Source: Nageia nagi (taxonomy: Eukaryota; Pinophyta). From it: DNA of 64,000 nucleotides. The stretch spans positions 67,394,001-67,458,000 of the forward strand of contig JBITNC010000001.1 of NCBI GenBank assembly GCA_050084985.1. The letters are read 5' to 3'. The notes under the pieces were generated by a model that was not told the origin of the DNA, ran no database searches, and saw nothing but the letters and a program-made list of their open reading frames with translations. Shown here piece after piece: positions 1 to 10,117 of this stretch; within the stretch, counting starts at the first letter, position 1; the number at the start of each line of letters is the position of its first letter. The position numbers and the translations under genes are program-made.

Positions 1-198
1 TAGGTTGTCAAACCATGGTTCTAATGGAAAGGAGTAAGTCATTTCATAGGATCCTTCTTATCTTCTCTTTATATGTTATTATTTGAACTAGTTGTTAAAT
101 TGTAAGGCTTGCCCTTGGCTAGCATCCAATGGATTCACACTTAAAGGTTTTTCAAGAAAGGAATCCCATTCATTTATAATTTCTTCAATTACTCAAAG
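1..198 (+). pseudogene. LINE tail fragment, copy 1
   Basis: This stretch is nearly identical to 13927-14114, which lies at the downstream end of the LINE relic at 11.56-14.29 kb; only about five differences are visible over some 190 bp. Both copies carry the same in-frame stop codons. The frame that follows the LINE reading downstream of its RT contains them at the same places. The copy therefore probably derives from duplication of an already dead LINE segment, not from a separate insertion. The left end is cut by the window. No domain can be named in so short a piece. Confidence 0.6.
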
Positions 199-262
199 AT
201 AGAGATACCCATTTTCTCAAAGATAGAGATACCCATTTTCTCAAAGATATATATATATATAT
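193..262. repeat. Short tandem repeat plus (TA)n
   Basis: About two and a half copies of a 23-bp unit containing AGAGATACCC and ATTTTCTCAAAG run directly into a TATATATA tract. It sits exactly where similarity to the 13.9 kb LINE copy ends, so it may mark a repaired break. No coding content. Confidence 0.75.
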
Positions 263-299
263 AATTCATCTTTCTTGAGTATGTTTCATTAAAGTATTG

Positions 300-1560
300 A
301 TTTCCTATAACATTGGAAGAATTCCACATAATGTTAACAATTTTTGAAAATCTATCAAATAGAATAGTAAATCTTTTGGTTTATCAACTTCATTATGGTG
401 TTCATACATATAATAGTTAAAGATGGATATTCAAGCAAAACTCTTTTTGTTGGTTCATACAATGAAATCCATCTTGTATCAACATATTTTAAAAGCTTAT
501 TTATGTCAATTATTCCAATAGAAAAAATTTTAAACTCCCTATATATTTTTGGGATTCTTGTGATATATGCATGCAAGTCATGAATAAGCTCTTCTACTTT
601 TGATATGCTTATAAAACTTCTAACAATTCCATATGCAAGGTTCATTCTATGTGCCATACAATGAATGGGAATCATATATGGAGCAACTATAGTCTATAAT
701 CTAACATAAAGCATTATTATTACCTTACATTACTAATGCACCATCTGCTCCAACACATATCAATTTTGTAGTAATTTCATAATCATCCATTCCAACAAAA
801 TCTTTTAAGTTAGAAATAACTAACTCGTAAATATTTTTTGCACTGTAATTTTCTTCTATTTTATGAACATTCAATAGATATGGTATCCTACAATTATTCT
901 AAAAAGTGTATACATGCAAGCAAATCCATGAAGTATTTTCCACTACTATAACTTCATCAAGTGAAAGTGAAATAAATTATGATTTTTTAACATTTTCTTT
1001 TAAATTATCAATCTCAACCATTGATAAAAATTTTTCTATTTTCCAAGCACTTATCTCTAACCAATGCTTTTATGGTATATTTTGTAATCCAACTCTTTGA
1101 TATAAAACTTTAAAATTTATAAAATAAAAAATAGGCCTCCCATGTTTAAGAATATGGAAGATAGTACATAATTGAGTAAATTTTGTTGATCTTTTTGCAT
1201 CAGTAATTTTTTTAAAATATGTTTCTAGTGTTCCACCTTTCCCTTGTAGATCTTATTTTTCCTTCATGTACTTCTCATATTCTTCCTGATATCGTAAATG
1301 ATTGCACTCATCTTCAATTCTATCTCTATAACACTTAATTATCTGTCCATTTTTATCTATTTTTTATAATATAATTTACCATAATATTTTTGGATTGTAT
1401 CTATTTTTAGTTGCATTTGATGTTCTCTTTTTATTGCCCAAAAATATATCTTACATTTGCATTATGGATATTTCCATCACCATGGTCAATTGGTTCAATG
1501 AATGAATATTTTACCATTCAATCAACCTGAAAAACTCTTCCAATATTCCATTTCGTGCTT
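300..1560 (-). pseudogene. hAT-family transposase pseudogene
   Basis: Reading the minus strand from about 1560 downwards gives a degenerate hAT-like transposase of the ZNF862/DUF4371 type. Recognisable pieces in order are an RxxxEYEKYMKEK-like stretch with GKGGTLETYFKK, the LSLDEV and NTSWIC motifs, NIYELVISNLKDF, KLICVGADGA, then IHCMAHRMNLAY and TRWISLYEP. The last part (675-355) is open for 106 codons; upstream parts are interrupted by stops and small frame changes. Such transposases cut and paste DNA flanked by short terminal inverted repeats; none were found here. The 5' part probably continues towards 1850, where copia A begins, so A seems to have inserted near the start of this relic. 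Confidence 0.75.
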
Positions 1561-1851
1561 CATTTTCTTTTCAACTTACAATTATTTTTTTTTGTAGATT
1601 TTCTATAGATTTGTTAGTATAATTTTTTGAACATTTTTCAATAGATGTGTTCAAATTATCATCATGCCAAGGTGGTCCATTTGTAGGGTACTCAATTATG
1701 AGCGGTTATACATCAATTGCAACAAAAATATTATCATCAGGTGGTCCATGATTATTGAGGTTTTTTGCATATTGAATGTAAAAGGATATATCTTATAATT
1801 CAACATTTACATTATATTTTAAATATATCAAAGATAATATATTTGGAATTG
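1561..1851 (-). other. Gap, probably upstream part of the hAT relic
   Basis: No open frame or structural signal. The minus-strand translation is broken, with weak resemblance to hAT N-terminal linker sequence. It ends at the target duplication of copia A. Confidence 0.3.
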
Positions 1852-1856
1852 CAAGT
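1852..1856 (+). repeat. Target-site duplication, left of copia A
   Basis: CAAGT immediately precedes the 5' LTR and recurs at 10599-10603 immediately after the 3' LTR. A perfect 5-bp duplication is the usual integrase signature of Ty1/copia insertion and shows that both ends of A are intact. Confidence 0.95.
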
Positions 1857-2346
1857 TGTTAGAATTTGTAATGAAATATTATGAATATATAAACTCCTTG
1901 TAAATTCAATTAATCACTTAAAGGATATTTAGATACCTTAAGAGATTAATTGAATTCTTTATTATGTAAACTTTGACCTTACCATGTGGGTAGTTGGTAG
2001 GTTAAAGTTAGGTAATGTATTTATTGTAACCCTAACCTTACCCTTGGGTTAAAGGGAGGTTAGGGAGGTGCTCTCATGCTATAAATAGAGGGCCTCTCCT
2101 CTTGTAATATAACTAAGATTTGGAGTAAGATTACTCTACTAGTTTGTGTAGGAGAGAAAGAGAATTGTAGTAAGAGGTGCATAGTTTGAGAATTGAGATC
2201 TAGTTGTGGATGTACTCCCAAGGAGGGAGGAACCACATTATATTGGTGTTATCTTGTGTGAATGGTGTTATTAGTTTGTAGATGTTGAATGATTGAGTTT
2301 TCTATAGTCTTGGACCTTGAGGATTAGTGTAGATCTAATTCCTTCA
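1857..2346 (+). repeat. 5' LTR of copia A
   Basis: A 490-bp LTR with TG...CA ends. It is longer than the 3' LTR (472 bp), mainly because the 3' copy lacks 16 bp just upstream of the TATA box. It contains TATAAATA and a C-rich CCCTAACC stretch. Confidence 0.95.
2080..2087 (+). promoter_or_regulatory. TATA box of the copia A LTR promoter
   Basis: TATAAATA followed by GAGGGCC lies in the 5' LTR. The same TATAAATAGAGGGCC context is present in the 3' LTR and, inverted, in both LTRs of copia B (TATTTATA at 53467-53474 in its 5' LTR). Position and conservation fit the Pol II promoter that starts the genomic RNA. Confidence 0.75.
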
Positions 2347-2348
2347 AT

Positions 2349-2360
2349 TGGTATCAGAGC
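2349..2360 (+). promoter_or_regulatory. Primer-binding site, tRNA-iMet type
   Basis: TGGTATCAGAGC two bases after the 5' LTR is the standard plant copia primer site, complementary to the 3' end of initiator methionine tRNA. Confidence 0.93.
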
Positions 2361-2773
2361 TTGGTGTGGAAGCTCTTCTTCTACATCTTGGAGGTTCTTC
2401 ATCCTTCTTCAACTTGGGAATATTCTTCTTTCACCTACAACCTTGTGAGGTAAAATTTGAGAAGGTATAATCTCATTTTTTTTAAAGAGGGGATTATATT
2501 CATTAGAATACTAACATTTTTTTAAAATATGTTAACCCTTTATTTATGGTCATAATAGCCATATAATGCAATTTTTTTTTAAAACCTCTTATGTGAGTAG
2601 CTTTTTTTTAAGAGGATAACATACAACAATTGCATTTTTTTTAATATATATATATATATATATATATTTTATGAAGAGATTTTTTTTTTGAATATTATAA
2701 AGTTTTATAAGATATAAGATCATTTTTTTGCTTGATAAAAAAAAAATTCATCAAAAAAAAAAGAAAGTACATG

Positions 2774-2882
2774 TGCAATGCTCGAAGGATATGCATAAAA
2801 CGGATACGTTGAAAGGGTCTGCGAATTGTTTGATAGCATGCCTTGTCGAAATGTAGTCTTATGAACTACAATGGTCGAATGA
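2774..2882 (+). pseudogene. Captured PPR-gene fragment in the copia A leader
   Basis: In the sense direction of the element this reads as one plant PPR repeat with stops: AMLEGYA, a stop, NGYVERVCELFDSMPCRN, then VVL, a stop and TTMVE. The AMxxGYAxNGYVExAxELFDxMPxRNVVSWTTMV layout is typical of organelle RNA-binding PPR proteins of the PLS class. A related piece lies at the equivalent place in copia B (52443-52630), so the capture probably predates the split of A and B. It is too short and broken to function. Confidence 0.65.
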
Positions 2883-3650
2883 TCGCATAGGCAGAGCAAC
2901 AGAATGCTCATGAATACTATTACCAGCATCACTATGAAGCGTACGGAGATCCGGGAGAAATCGAACCCAGGCCGTTTCGATCTCTTATCGTGCTTCATTG
3001 CTACTGTGTACTATGAGTAAGCGCCCCCTTCCAACGCCCTTGACCTAACTCCATAATTTTCTCTAAACAAGTCTCATATGAGCTCTTCCCAGTGGCGCAC
3101 TACCTTTATCTGCATCGACCATTTAAAAGCCTCTGTGAGCCTGCTTTTATCCTTCACATTAAGTGCAACTATGGAGCAGGGATTACCAGGGTTTATGCTT
3201 TTCACTGACAATTTGGGAAGTTAATTAACTTTCTAGTAGATAAATGCCTGGAATTCACTGTATGTGAATGGCGTAAGCAATCACTTCGTATAATTGTTTA
3301 CTACAAGATGTTCTTGTATTTCATATGAAGGTGGTACGTATCAGAGGATACATTTGCAGAACTGCAGCAGTGAAGATTTCCAACTAGCAAATGGAATTGT
3401 TCATATTCTTGTGTCCTAACTCGCCCAAGGTCTGGAACGGACATGATTCTCCCCATGTTTCAAGAATATTTTTTCATTTGGGACAAACATTATTACTCTG
3501 TTTCTCATCCTACTCTGTGCGGTGGTTAATCGGATAAAGTGGTCGCACGTGCCTTTGCTACACCTTCTCCCTCCCTTCGTGGCCCTCTACCTACACCTCC
3601 TGACCTCCTTCATGTTGCGTGATCTTCTCCCACTTTGCTTTTTTTTTTTT
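2883..3650 (+). other. GC-richer unidentified cargo in the copia A leader
   Basis: Base composition is visibly richer in G and C than the surrounding leader, and the sequence has no counterpart in B or C. Homology with the B leader resumes at about 3675 (TGTGCATTTAATTTTTT). A minus-strand open frame of 92 codons at 2998-2720 resembles nothing known to me and partly mirrors the PPR piece. I read the block as captured host DNA, but no gene can be named. Confidence 0.45.
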
Positions 3651-4679
3651 AAGATGGAGGTCCTTTCTTCTTTGTGCATTTAATTTTTTTTGACTACTTG
3701 CATATTCTTAAATGCACATGCAAAGCAACGTTTACTCCTTCTTGGTAAGGAAAGGGTAGCCATTCTTTTTACCTAAAAGCATTTATTTTCTTTTGACTTG
3801 GAGTATTTTTTTGTTTACTTGGAGTGCTTAGGTAAAAGTAGCATTAACTAAGCATAGGTCTCCTTTCTTTTTCATTAATACTTGCAAGAAGCAAACATAT
3901 ACTTTTTGGTAGGCATTTAATAATTTTTGCTTGCTTACAAATCATTTGTTCCTATTAAATGCACTTAGAAGTACTTATACTCCAACTTTAAGCATTGTCA
4001 TGATGACTATAATACTTTAAAGTAAGTAGATACATCATTACTCTTCAATGCTATCTAATTTTTTAGAAAAATGTGGAAAATAAAGTTAATTCTTTAGGAG
4101 TATATTTTTATTTGCCTTAAATACTTAAAAATTTTGGCAATTTACTTAGGTAAAATGATAAATATTAGTGTAACATTAACACTTTAAGGGATTTTTTTTT
4201 ACCTAAGTAAGGGAAACCTATGCTATTTTCTAAGTAAATCAAGGGAAATTTTTTACTTAAAATATAAATGCATACTTAAAAGACAATTTTAGCATACAAG
4301 TTTTAGGGATAAAACTTTAAGTAAAAAAGGGGGGAATTTGTATAGTTTTTTTACTTAAAACTTTATCTAGATCTTGCATGCTAAATTTGTAATACATGCC
4401 TCTTAATCTTGTGTAGGAATAAAGCATGTTTATTACTTAATTTTTAAGTTATGGATTAATGCTAAGTAGGACTTAGCCTTTTTAAATTCATTAAAGTGTT
4501 GAATGAATTTATGAACTTGAGCAAGTATGCAAAATGTAAAAATGTCCTTTAGGGGTTAGTACAAAACCCATTGGACTCTTATATTTCAAGTTCATGTGGA
4601 TGATGTATTTTTAATACTTTACTTTATATTTTTGCATAATTGCTTTATACTTGCAAAACACAAAATATTGAAAGTAACC
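3651..4679 (+). other. AT-rich leader segment of copia A
   Basis: No gene is visible. The sequence is rich in ACTTAAGTAAAA, TTTACTTAG and AAGCATTTA motifs. It is recognisably shared, inverted, with the leaders of B (50420-51530) and C (58800-59900), so it is an ancestral part of the element family. Confidence 0.6.
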
Positions 4680-5135
4680 CCTAAAATGAACACATCTGCA
4701 CGTACTTTTCCACAACATGACTTGTTTGGGGAGCCACAAGGTGAGGACAAGGCAGACTGGAGCCTTTTTAGTCCGAAGAACCAAGTGGTGGTAAATCCAT
4801 CTTAATTGCCCCTAATACCTCTGTTGGATTGGACATAACTCTATTAGGTGGACATGCATGTGTGTAGTGATACCACATGTCCGCACGTCCATTCAGGGAT
4901 TATCCTGATAACCTAGGAGGAAAACTTGAAAACCTTAAACAAGATAATTAAAATGGCTGATCCAAGATATGTCGGATCCTTGGAAAATAGTTGGTACTTC
5001 TCCTTAAGAGAGTATATTACTGACCAAGGTGAACTGGTTGAGGACTGGTAGTACTTGGGCTCCACTTTGCGGGCATCCAGGTGAAGGCCTAATTCTATAC
5101 AAGAAAACAACCTCAACTTTATCCTTCTACGGATC
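4680..5135 (+). other. Conserved pre-gag block of copia A
   Basis: This GC-richer block is strongly conserved with 49985-50420 in B and recognisably with 58330-58800 in C, though each lies in a leader otherwise full of differences. Landmarks are GACTTGTTTGGGGAGCC, the TAGTGATACCACATGTC region, GGATTATCCTGATAACCTAG, and GAGAGTATATTAC. One frame gives 36 residues after ATGGCTGATCC, but it has stops in B and C, so a protein role is unlikely. Packaging, splicing or translation control are possible roles, all speculative. Confidence 0.55.
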
Positions 5136-5249
5136 GTGGTTTATAAGTTTGCACATGTGGGACATGTTTACTTATCAATGTTTGATTTGTATAGATGGTA
5201 AATTATAGAAATTTATTCATTCTTCTTGCTTATTTACTTTTGTGTAGCA

Positions 5250-6218
5250 ATGGTTGAAACCTTCATACCCAAGCATATACTCGACGGTTCCAACTTCGGC
5301 ATATGGGAACCTCGTATGAAAGCTGAGTTACAAGCAAGGAAGCTATGGCAGACAGTTAATGAAGACTTGGTCGCTCCTATAGATGAGAAGGCTCTTGAAA
5401 TCTACAACTCAAAGAATGAGTTAGCAACTTCAATGATTTATCGTGCAATTTCAGATGACGTACTTCTCATGATCTCTTCTTCAACATCAACAAAGGAAGC
5501 TTGGGATAGGCTGAAGAAAATTTACCTTGGGTCAAAATTTTCAAGGAGGTTCACTATTTTACAAAAGTTGTTGCAATATCATTAAGGTGAAGATGAAAGT
5601 GCTTCTATTTACTTGACCAAAATCATTAACCTCGGGACACAACTAATTGGCTGTGGGTGCAATTGGATCAATGATGAGTTCATGGTCTTCATCATTCTTC
5701 AAAGCCTTTCTACAAAGTTCAGTAACTTTGTCACGGTTATGGAAACTAGGCTCGATGATGAAGAAGATGTCATCTCTCTTGATAACCTTTCTAGACTCCT
5801 TCTGAAGCATGAGGAAACTTTGAATAAGAAAATGTTAGACTTTTCTCCAAAGGACAAAATCATTGCTCTAGGAGCAACCAAAACTCCTTTCAAGAAGAAG
5901 TTCAAACATTATAAATTCAAAGATAACAAATCCTCATCTTCCTTCAAGAAGCATGAGAAAAAGGGCTACAATAATGGCAACTTCAAGCAAAGGAATGACA
6001 AAGTTGGATTAAGCAATCCAACACCTAAGGAAAAGTTTGATGGAAATTGTAACTTTTATAGCATCTTTGGGCACAAAGAGTATGATTGTCGTAAAAAGAA
6101 ATTTGCTCAAAAAGGCAAGGGAAATGTAAATATGAAAAATTTCTATAATAAAAAGAAGAACAAGTATACTGCTACTATTGCCTACTACTTAGTGACTCAA
6201 ACTATTTCAAATGATTGG
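5250..6218 (+). pseudogene. Copia A gag
   Basis: The start at 5250 (MVETFIPKH) is chosen over the upstream ATG at 5226 because B starts at the same codon and the acceptor AG lies just before it. The N-terminal part has HILDGSNFGIWEPRM and the AWDRLKKIYLG motif of the UBN2-type copia gag. A nonsense TAA lies at 5583-5585; the reading frame continues beyond it unchanged. Near the C terminus is a CCHC zinc knuckle whose second cysteine is tyrosine (CNFYSIFGHKEYDC), so it lacks a metal ligand. B keeps that cysteine but has lost the last one. Gag normally forms the virus-like particle and binds the genomic RNA. Confidence 0.88.
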
Positions 6219-7645
6219 ATTGTTGATTCAGGATGCACTAATCACATGTGTTATGAAAAGGATAAGTTTGAAAATTTTCATAAGTACAAGAAGGATGCAG
6301 TTGTGATAGGTGATAATTCAGTCCTTGATGTTTAAGGAATAGGGAGTGTGAAGATTCATGGAAAGGTTCTTGATAATGTCTTTTATGTGCCTAAACTAAG
6401 GATGAATCTTATCTCTGTAATTCAGATTACAAGGAAAGGATACTCATTTGAGTTTACCTCACACTCCTTGTATGTTAAGAAAGGACTTGCCACCTTGATG
6501 AAAGGATCAGTAAAGGATGACCTTTATATTGTGGATCAAGTTCCTTCAAAGATGTGTCTTGCTACAAATTTTTGTTCAAAGGGTAATCTTTGGCATCAAC
6601 GATTAGGGCACCTTAACCACAAGAGTATTCAAGATATGAAAAATCAAGAACTTGTGAAAGGTTCACCTAATATATCACCCACATTTGGTCTCTATGAAAG
6701 GTGCATTCTAGGAAAGATGAATGGCAAAAGTTTGAAAAAGATAAGGCAACTCGGGCTACTCATCCTCTTCAACTTGTGCATTCAGATTTGATGGGTCCAT
6801 TTCAGACTAAGTCTCTAGGGGGAGCTTCTTATGTTTTGACCTTCATTAATGTCTTCAACAGGATGACATTTGGTTATCTACTTGAGCACAAGGATCAAAC
6901 TTTTGACAAGTTTAAAGACTTCAAGGCTCTTGTTAAAAATCAAACTGATTTTAAAATTAAGATGCTAATATCTGATAATGGGGGTGAGTATAATAGCAAC
7001 GAGTTTAACGACTATTGTGTTAAACATGGGATCAAGCGGCAATTCACAATCCCTTACACCCCTCAACAAAATGGAGTTACTAAAAGGAAGAATCGAACCA
7101 TTATGGAAATGGCAAGGTGCATGTTGGGTAACCTTCCTAGTTTCTTATGGGGTGAAGCTATTCACACTGCTATTCACACCCTAAATAGGTGTCTTACTAA
7201 AGCAGTTGAAGGTAAAACTCCGTATGAAGCATGGATAGGAAAGAAACCTAACATCTCACACTTTAGGGTCTTCGGTTGTGATGCATTTGCCTTCATTACC
7301 TCAGAGAAAAGAAAGAATTTGGATAAAAGATCAGAAAAATGCATCTTTGTGGGGTATCACCATAGAGGTTACAGGCTCTACTCCTCATCCCATAAAATAG
7401 TCTTTGTATCTAGGGATGTCAAGTTCAATGAACTTCCTGAGGATATGACTTCTCATGCTGAGGTGTCTGATTCAGATGATTCTTCGCCTACACCTAACTG
7501 GTTGGATGATCATGTAGGGAAGTCACCACAAGAGCAAAATTCTCCAGCTCAGAGAATTACAAGAAGTATGACCTTGAATAAATATTTATTTGCCAAAATT
7601 GATAATACGAATGAGCCATCAACCTTCAAAGAAGCTTCCAAGTAA
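6219..7645 (+). pseudogene. Copia A protease and integrase
   Basis: The aspartic protease is marked by DSGCTNHM from 6225. A TAA at 6333-6335 and a frameshift near 6725 break the frame. The pre-integrase zinc region (LWHQRLGHLNHKS) follows, then the integrase core. The first catalytic Asp is present in HSDLMGP and the second in ISDNGGEY. The catalytic Glu is lost: the usual GVAERKNRT is GVTKRKNRT here. TFINVFNRM replaces the usual TFIDDFSRM. The downstream GKKPNISHFRVFGC and GYRLYSSSHKIVFVSRDVKF segments are typical of copia. Integrase would join the cDNA to the genome; this copy should be inactive. The frame ends at TAA 7643-7645. Confidence 0.9.
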
Positions 7646-9158
7646 GAGTGTTGGATGGAAGCTATGAAAGTTGAGTATGAGGCGCTCATGAAAAATGAAA
7701 CTTGGGATTTGGTTCCTTATCCCAATGAGAAAAATGTGATTGGAAATAAATGGATATACAAGGTCAAGTACAATTTTGATGGAGAAATTGAAAAATAGAA
7801 AGCAAGGTTAGTGGCCAAAGGATTCGCTCAGAAATATGGTATTGATTATGAGGAAACCTTTGCTCCTGTGGCCAAGATGCCTACTGTCAGGATAATCCTT
7901 GCTCTTTCTGCAGCTCAAGGATGGAAAGTTTTTCAACTTGATGTCAAGAGTGCATTTCTCAATGGTGACTTGGATGTAGAAATCTACATGAATCAACCAG
8001 AAGGATTTATTCCATAAGGTAAAGAGTTTTTTGTGTGCAAGCTAAAGAAGTCTTTGTATGGACTTAAGCAAGCACCTAGAGCATGGTACAAGAAAATTTT
8101 AGGATTCTTTGTAGATATTGGTTTTTCCAAGTGCTTCTCTGACTCAGATCTCTATGTACTCAATCAAGGAAAAGACGTGGTCTTAATTCTCCTTTATGTG
8201 GATGATCTTCTCATAACTGGCAATCATATTGAAATCATCTAAGAGTGCATATCCAAACTGAAGGCAACATTTGAAATGACTGATCTAGGTCTATTGCATT
8301 ACTATCTTGGGATGCAAGTATACCAACACAAAGATTGTACTTATCTTAGTCAATCTAAGTATATATCAGACATCTTGCAAAAGTTTGGAATGGAGGAGTG
8401 TAGATATGTTGCAATACCTATTTCTTCTGGAATCATTGTATCTCTGAGCTCAGATTCTCAGTTGGCTGATGCTACAGCTTATAGGCAATTGATCGGTAGT
8501 CTTCTATATCTGACTATCTCTCGACCTGATATTGCCTTTGCAGTGAATCTGATGGCACGATTCATGCAAAAACCATATGTTGAACACCTCAATGCTGTTA
8601 AGCAAATCTTGAGGTATGTGGCAAGGACAAAGGATCTTGCCCTTAAGTATTCCAAAGTGCCCTCGATTGTTCTCTCTAGGTTCTCAGATTCTGATTATGG
8701 GGGAGATAGAGATGACAAAAAATCAACCTCTGCATATGTGTTCAACATTAGTTCAGGTGCTATCTCTTGGGCTTCCAAGAAGCAACCTACTGTGACTTTC
8801 TACCACCAAAGCCGAATATCGAGCCATGTCTGTTGCCACCCAAGAAGCTATTTAGCTGAGGCATCTTCTGAATGAAATTGGGTATGAACAAAATGGACCA
8901 TCTTTTATTTCTTCAGACAATCAATTGGCTATCTCTTTGGCTAAGAATCCTGTGTTCCATCAGAGAACCAAACATGTGGAAATCCAAGCCCATTTTATTA
9001 GGGAGAAGGTTATAGATGACATCATACACTTGGAGTATTGTCCATCTACTGAAAACTTCGTTGATTTATTCACCAAACCCCTTCCTGAAGCTCAGTTCAG
9101 CAAGCTTAGGGATTCTCTCGGGTTGGTGAAGTTGCCCTCAAGGGGGAGTGAAGTTTGA
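7646..9158 (+). pseudogene. Copia A reverse transcriptase and RNase H
   Basis: RT motifs occur in order: [46 protein letters not shown], and the catalytic LLYVDDLLITG. Stops lie at 7796-7798, 8015-8017 and 8240-8242, all in one frame. The RNase H part starts around RFSDSDYGGDRDD. A 2-nt deletion near 8800 shifts the frame just before the STIEAEY motif, and a further TAG replaces the Trp codon of EAIWLRH. The tail (KHVEIQAHFIREK ... FTKPLPE) is open to 9158. The RT copies genomic RNA to cDNA inside the particle. Domains are complete in length but cannot be made as one protein. Confidence 0.92.
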
Positions 9159-9225
9159 ACTTTTGTTAGTGATGACAACTTCACCTCTAAGAGGCCTTTT
9201 TTTTTGTTATATAGTGTTGATTATG

Positions 9226-9637
9226 ATATACCTCCGTGGTAAGTTTTCTCTACATGAGAAACTTGTTGTACATTTTATACCTCCGTGGTAAGTTTGCTCT
9301 GCGTGAGAAACTTGTTGTACATTTTATACCTTCGTGGTAAGTTTGCTCTGCGTGAGAAACTTGTTGTATATTTTATACCTCCGTGGTAAGTTTGCTCTGC
9401 GTTAGAAACTTGTTGTACATTTTATACCTTCGTGGTAAGTTTGCTCTGCGTGAGAAACTTGTTGTACATTTTATACCTCTGTGGTAAGTTTGCTCTACGT
9501 GAGAAACTTGTTGTACAATTTTTTTAGCATATAATTGATATACCTCTGTGGTAAGTTCACTCTGTGTGAGAAACTTCTTGTACATTTTATACCTTCGTGG
9601 TAAGTTTGCTCTACGTGAGAAACTTGTTGTACAATTT
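9226..9637 (+). repeat. 49-bp tandem hairpin array, copia A
   Basis: Eight units of 49 bp (hairpin starts 9241, 9290, 9339, 9388, 9437, 9486, 9553, 9602), with one 18-bp interruption before the seventh. Each unit contains AAGTTT and CTC facing GAG and AAACTT across a 5-nt loop, with one unpaired base (G in most units), giving a 9-bp interrupted stem. The array lies between the RNase H stop and the 3' LTR, so it would be in the 3' untranslated part of the RNA. B carries nine related units at the same place. Confidence 0.9.
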
Positions 9638-10117
9638 TTTATGCTCTATTAATAATCAACACATGTCTACATACAACAGGTGACTATGAGTGATGGCTTG
9701 GCATCTCCGTGATGACTTATAGTGCACCATTGATCAATTATTTATAAGATGGCATTATTTGATTCTCCTATTTAATAAAGTGAATATATGATGCATCTAA
9801 CTAATTTTGTTCATGAGTTGCTTGTAGCATGCAGGATCTTCTTCAGAAATGTAGGTTACTCACCTTGTGTAAGCAAGCTCATGGAGACTCACATGTTAGC
9901 TTAAAGTTGATTGACTACTATGTACAGTGAAACCAGTTGTGGTTAATGATTGTATTGTAAACCATTTTGTCAAATGGTAATGTAGTGAGTCTCAAACTAG
10001 TTCTCAAAAAGATTCTCAAATATGTAAATGTTCTCATCTCCGCTTGTATCTCTATGGAGGAGAACTCTCTCTTACTCTCTCTCTTCTCTCTTCTACGCTC
10101 TATCCCAATATTGCATT
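9638..10117 (+). other. 3' untranslated region of copia A
   Basis: No gene. The sequence is shared with B (44967-45430) and, in part, with C (44104-44484). It ends in a CTCTCTCTTACTCTC pyrimidine run before the purine tract. Confidence 0.7.

Larger units (their letters stand above)
2450..5247 (+). other. Probable 5' leader intron of copia A
   Basis: The leader opens with TGTGAG/GTAAAA (GT at 2450-2451). It closes with a pyrimidine-rich run and TTTTGTGTAG (AG at 5246-5247), two bases before the gag ATG at 5250. Copia B and C have the same donor context (GAG/GTAAAA and GAG/GTAAAATC) and an acceptor two or three bases before gag. Splicing would remove 2798 nt and place gag about 100 nt after the LTR. 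The inside is non-coding for the element: PPR-like sequence at 2774-2882, GC-richer unknown sequence to about 3650, an AT-rich part to about 4670, then a conserved block. Splicing itself is inferred, not shown. Confidence 0.55.

Noticed and set aside
2018-2048. CCCTAACCTTACCC in the LTR, telomere-like
   Set aside because: It is a single short occurrence inside every LTR copy of the family, not a telomeric array.
2940-2985. B-box-like GGTTCGATT on the minus strand, suggesting a tRNA or SINE
   Set aside because: The T stem does not close at normal spacing and no A box lies at the right distance.
2720-2998. 92-codon minus-strand frame with a hydrophobic stretch in the A leader
   Set aside because: It is antisense to the PPR fragment, begins in unrelated cargo, and is absent from B and C.
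4956-5068. Small frame after ATGGCTGATCC in the conserved pre-gag block of A
   Set aside because: The equivalent frames in B and C contain stops, so conservation is not at protein level.
7808-7996. Minus-strand open stretch opposite copia A RT, with the same on the plus strand opposite B (47119-47325)
   Set aside because: It mirrors conserved RT codons in both elements and has no motif of its own; a shadow of the real frame.
9226-9637. Regular repeats read as a CRISPR array
   Set aside because: The units are head-to-tail with no unique spacers, and the context is a plant retrotransposon.
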